8,044 nt of DNA from DSYF01 sp041181065 (GTDB taxonomy: Bacteria; Verrucomicrobiota; Verrucomicrobiia; Limisphaerales; DSYF01). The notes below the pieces were generated by a model. That model was not told where the DNA came from, searched no databases, and saw only the letters and a program-made list of their open reading frames with translations. The stretch lies in NCBI GenBank assembly GCA_041181065.1, contig JBEGQI010000086.1:1-8044 (forward strand), written 5' to 3'. Of this stretch, positions 6,778 to 8,044 are shown in pieces (position 1 is the first letter of the stretch; every line of letters starts with the position of its first letter). The position numbers and the translations under genes are program-made.

Positions 6778-7929
6778 ATGACTCTCGACTCCCGAGTTTT
6801 CCCCCAGCGACCTGCGTGGATCGAAATCGATCTCGCCCGGTTGCGGCGCAACGTTCAGCTCGTCCGGCGTGACTTGCCGCCGCACGTCCGGTTGCTCGCC
6901 GTCGTGAAGGATGACGCCTACGGCCACGGCGCGATCGATGTGGCGCAGGTGGCGTTGGCAGAGGGCGCGACGTTTCTCGGCGTGAGCACGTTGGAAGAAG
7001 CGATGGCGCTGCGCGAGGCGGGCATCAAGGCGCGCATCCTCCTGCTCGGCGAACGACAGGAATCGGAACTCCCGTGGTGTGTGGCTTACGATCTGACGGT
7101 TTGCATCAACGACGTCCACACCGCCGTGAAGCTTGCCCGCGCCGCCGCAGGTTTTGAGAAGCGCGTGCCCGTGCACGTGAAGATCAACTCCGGCATGACG
7201 CGCTACGGCGTGCGTTGGGACGAGGCTTTCCCGCTGCTCGAAGCCATCGCCAACGAACGTTCGCTGCAACTCGAAGGCGCGATGTCGCACTTCTCGCAGT
7301 CGGACGAGGCGGTGAAGGATTTCGCGCTGCTCCAGATGTCGCGCTTCGATGAAGTGATGGCGCTCGTGCGACAGCATTCGATTCCGCTCCCGATGCAGCA
7401 TCTCTGCAATAGCGGCGGCTACCTTGATTTGCCTCAGGCCCATCGCGACATGGTGCGCGTCGGCATCCTGATGTATGGCATATTTCCCTCGACCGTTTGC
7501 CGCCGACTGGAAGGCATCCAACCGGTCATGGCAATCAAGGCGCGCATCGCGGCGGTCCAAAAATTGTTGCCCGGCGAACATGTCGGTTATGGGATGCGTT
7601 ACACCGCCACGACCCCGCGGCGCATCGCTGTGTTGCCCATCGGCTACGGCGACGGCTTCCCGCGCGTGCGCAACGAGGGCTGTGCCCTCATTCACGGCCA
7701 GCGCGCACCGCTGGTTGGCGGTATCGCCATGGACGCCCTGATGGTGGACATCACGGACATTCCGCAGGCGCAGATGTGGGACGAAGCGGTGTTGATGGGC
7801 GAGCAGGGCAGCGAAGTCATCACGGCGCGCGACGTGGCGCAGCTGAAGAACTCTGTGACCTACGACGTGCTCACCGGTTGGCGCTTGCGACTGCGGCGGA
7901 AGTGTGTGAATGGAGACGGCGACCCATGA
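6778..7929 (+). CDS. alr: alanine racemase (PLP-dependent)
   Basis: It interconverts L- and D-alanine in the cytoplasm, supplying D-Ala for peptidoglycan. The 383-aa length is normal. Motifs in order: AWIEIDLARLRRNV (13-26), the PLP-binding Lys44 in AVVKDDAYGHG (41-51, usually KANAYGHG or KADAYGHG), KINSGMTRYG with Arg142 (135-144, often DTGMGRLG in the family), SHFSQSD with His172 (170-176), NSGG (211-214), RVGILMYG with Arg227 (227-234), the catalytic Tyr271 in VGYGMRY (269-275), LPIGYGDGFPR (286-296, usually GYADG), AMDALMVDITD (317-327) and TYDVLTG with Tyr362 (361-367). All catalytic residues are present, so it should be active. Gene spacing (4 nt after the small membrane gene; ATGA overlap with the next gene) indicates a shared transcript. 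No strong Shine-Dalgarno sequence precedes the start. Confidence 0.97.
   Translation: MTLDSRVFPQRPAWIEIDLARLRRNVQLVRRDLPPHVRLLAVVKDDAYGHGAIDVAQVALAEGATFLGVSTLEEAMALREAGIKARILLLGERQESELPWCVAYDLTVCINDVHTAVKLARAAAGFEKRVPVHVKINSGMTRYGVRWDEAFPLLEAIANERSLQLEGAMSHFSQSDEAVKDFALLQMSRFDEVMALVRQHSIPLPMQHLCNSGGYLDLPQAHRDMVRVGILMYGIFPSTVCRRLEGIQPVMAIKARIAAVQKLLPGEHVGYGMRYTATTPRRIAVLPIGYGDGFPRVRNEGCALIHGQRAPLVGGIAMDALMVDITDIPQAQMWDEAVLMGEQGSEVITARDVAQLKNSVTYDVLTGWRLRLRRKCVNGDGDP
7912..7915 (+). promoter_or_regulatory. probable ribosome binding site for the last gene
   Basis: GGAG lies 10 nt before the ATG at 7926, inside the end of alr. It is the only start in the window with a plausible Shine-Dalgarno core, which supports a start at the ATGA overlap. 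Confidence 0.45.
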
Positions 7930-8044
7930 AACTGGTTTTCTCCGAACACGTCAGCGACTACGACCACTACGTCTTCCCCTACGCCATCTGGGGCTTCCCG
8001 GAGAAAGGCGAAACGCCGGCGCAGATGTTCGACGCGGGTTTCCT
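7926..8044 (+). CDS. unrecognised protein, N-terminal 39 codons only (runs off the window)
   Basis: The ATG overlaps the alr stop (ATGA) and the frame stays open to the right edge. The visible residues begin MKLVFSEHVSDYDHYVFPYA, continue with an aromatic-rich stretch (IWGFPEKGET) and reach an FDAGF segment. The N-terminus has no signal peptide and looks cytosolic. I do not recognise the family with confidence from 39 residues. Overlap with alr suggests coupled translation. Confidence 0.75.
   Translation, partial: MKLVFSEHVSDYDHYVFPYAIWGFPEKGETPAQMFDAGF

Noticed and set aside
6676..7695. 339-codon minus-strand open frame opposite alr
   Set aside because: It is antisense to a clearly identified alanine racemase. 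The translation is rich in His, Arg and Asp with no recognisable fold, as expected of a GC-rich antisense frame.

Overview
This GC-rich bacterial window is densely packed with protein-coding genes. It holds seven genes with both ends visible or nearly so, plus the start of an eighth. There are no RNA genes, mobile elements or CRISPR arrays that I can see. Codon use looks uniform throughout. Most starts lack a recognisable Shine-Dalgarno sequence. The gene content (a secreted NamZ-family protein, a serine hydrolase, an SSS symporter and a diverged PurD-like ATP-grasp protein) suggests a Verrucomicrobiota-type or related environmental Gram-negative bacterium. That placement is inferred from style and family content and is not proven.

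Left block (about 1-3449, + strand): three closely packed genes, probably one transcription unit. They encode an alpha/beta-hydrolase, a secreted DUF1343/NamZ-type exo-beta-N-acetylmuramidase and a membrane-anchored or exported serine beta-lactamase-family hydrolase. The first pair overlaps by ATGA and the second pair is 7 nt apart. On the opposite strand, converging on this block with a 20-bp overlap, is a sodium:solute symporter (3430-5028). In Bacillus subtilis namZ lies in a MurNAc-salvage operon with amiE (a beta-lactamase-fold protein), nagZ and a MurNAc transporter. In Tannerella forsythia an SSS-type transporter is tied to MurNAc use. By analogy this block could release and import a peptidoglycan amino sugar. 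No MurQ, MurK or NagZ is visible here.

Right block (5171-8044, + strand): after a 142-bp divergent intergenic region come four closely packed genes. They encode a diverged PurD-like ATP-grasp protein, a 102-aa protein with two predicted membrane helices, alanine racemase (Alr, supplying D-alanine for peptidoglycan) and the beginning of an unrecognised protein that overlaps alr by ATGA.

The most unusual item is the PurD-like ATP-grasp protein. It keeps the overall PurD layout and the ATP-grasp metal-binding E-x-N, but has lost several motifs diagnostic of glycinamide ribonucleotide synthetase, so it probably does something else. I did not find a clearly new multi-gene defence or mobile system.
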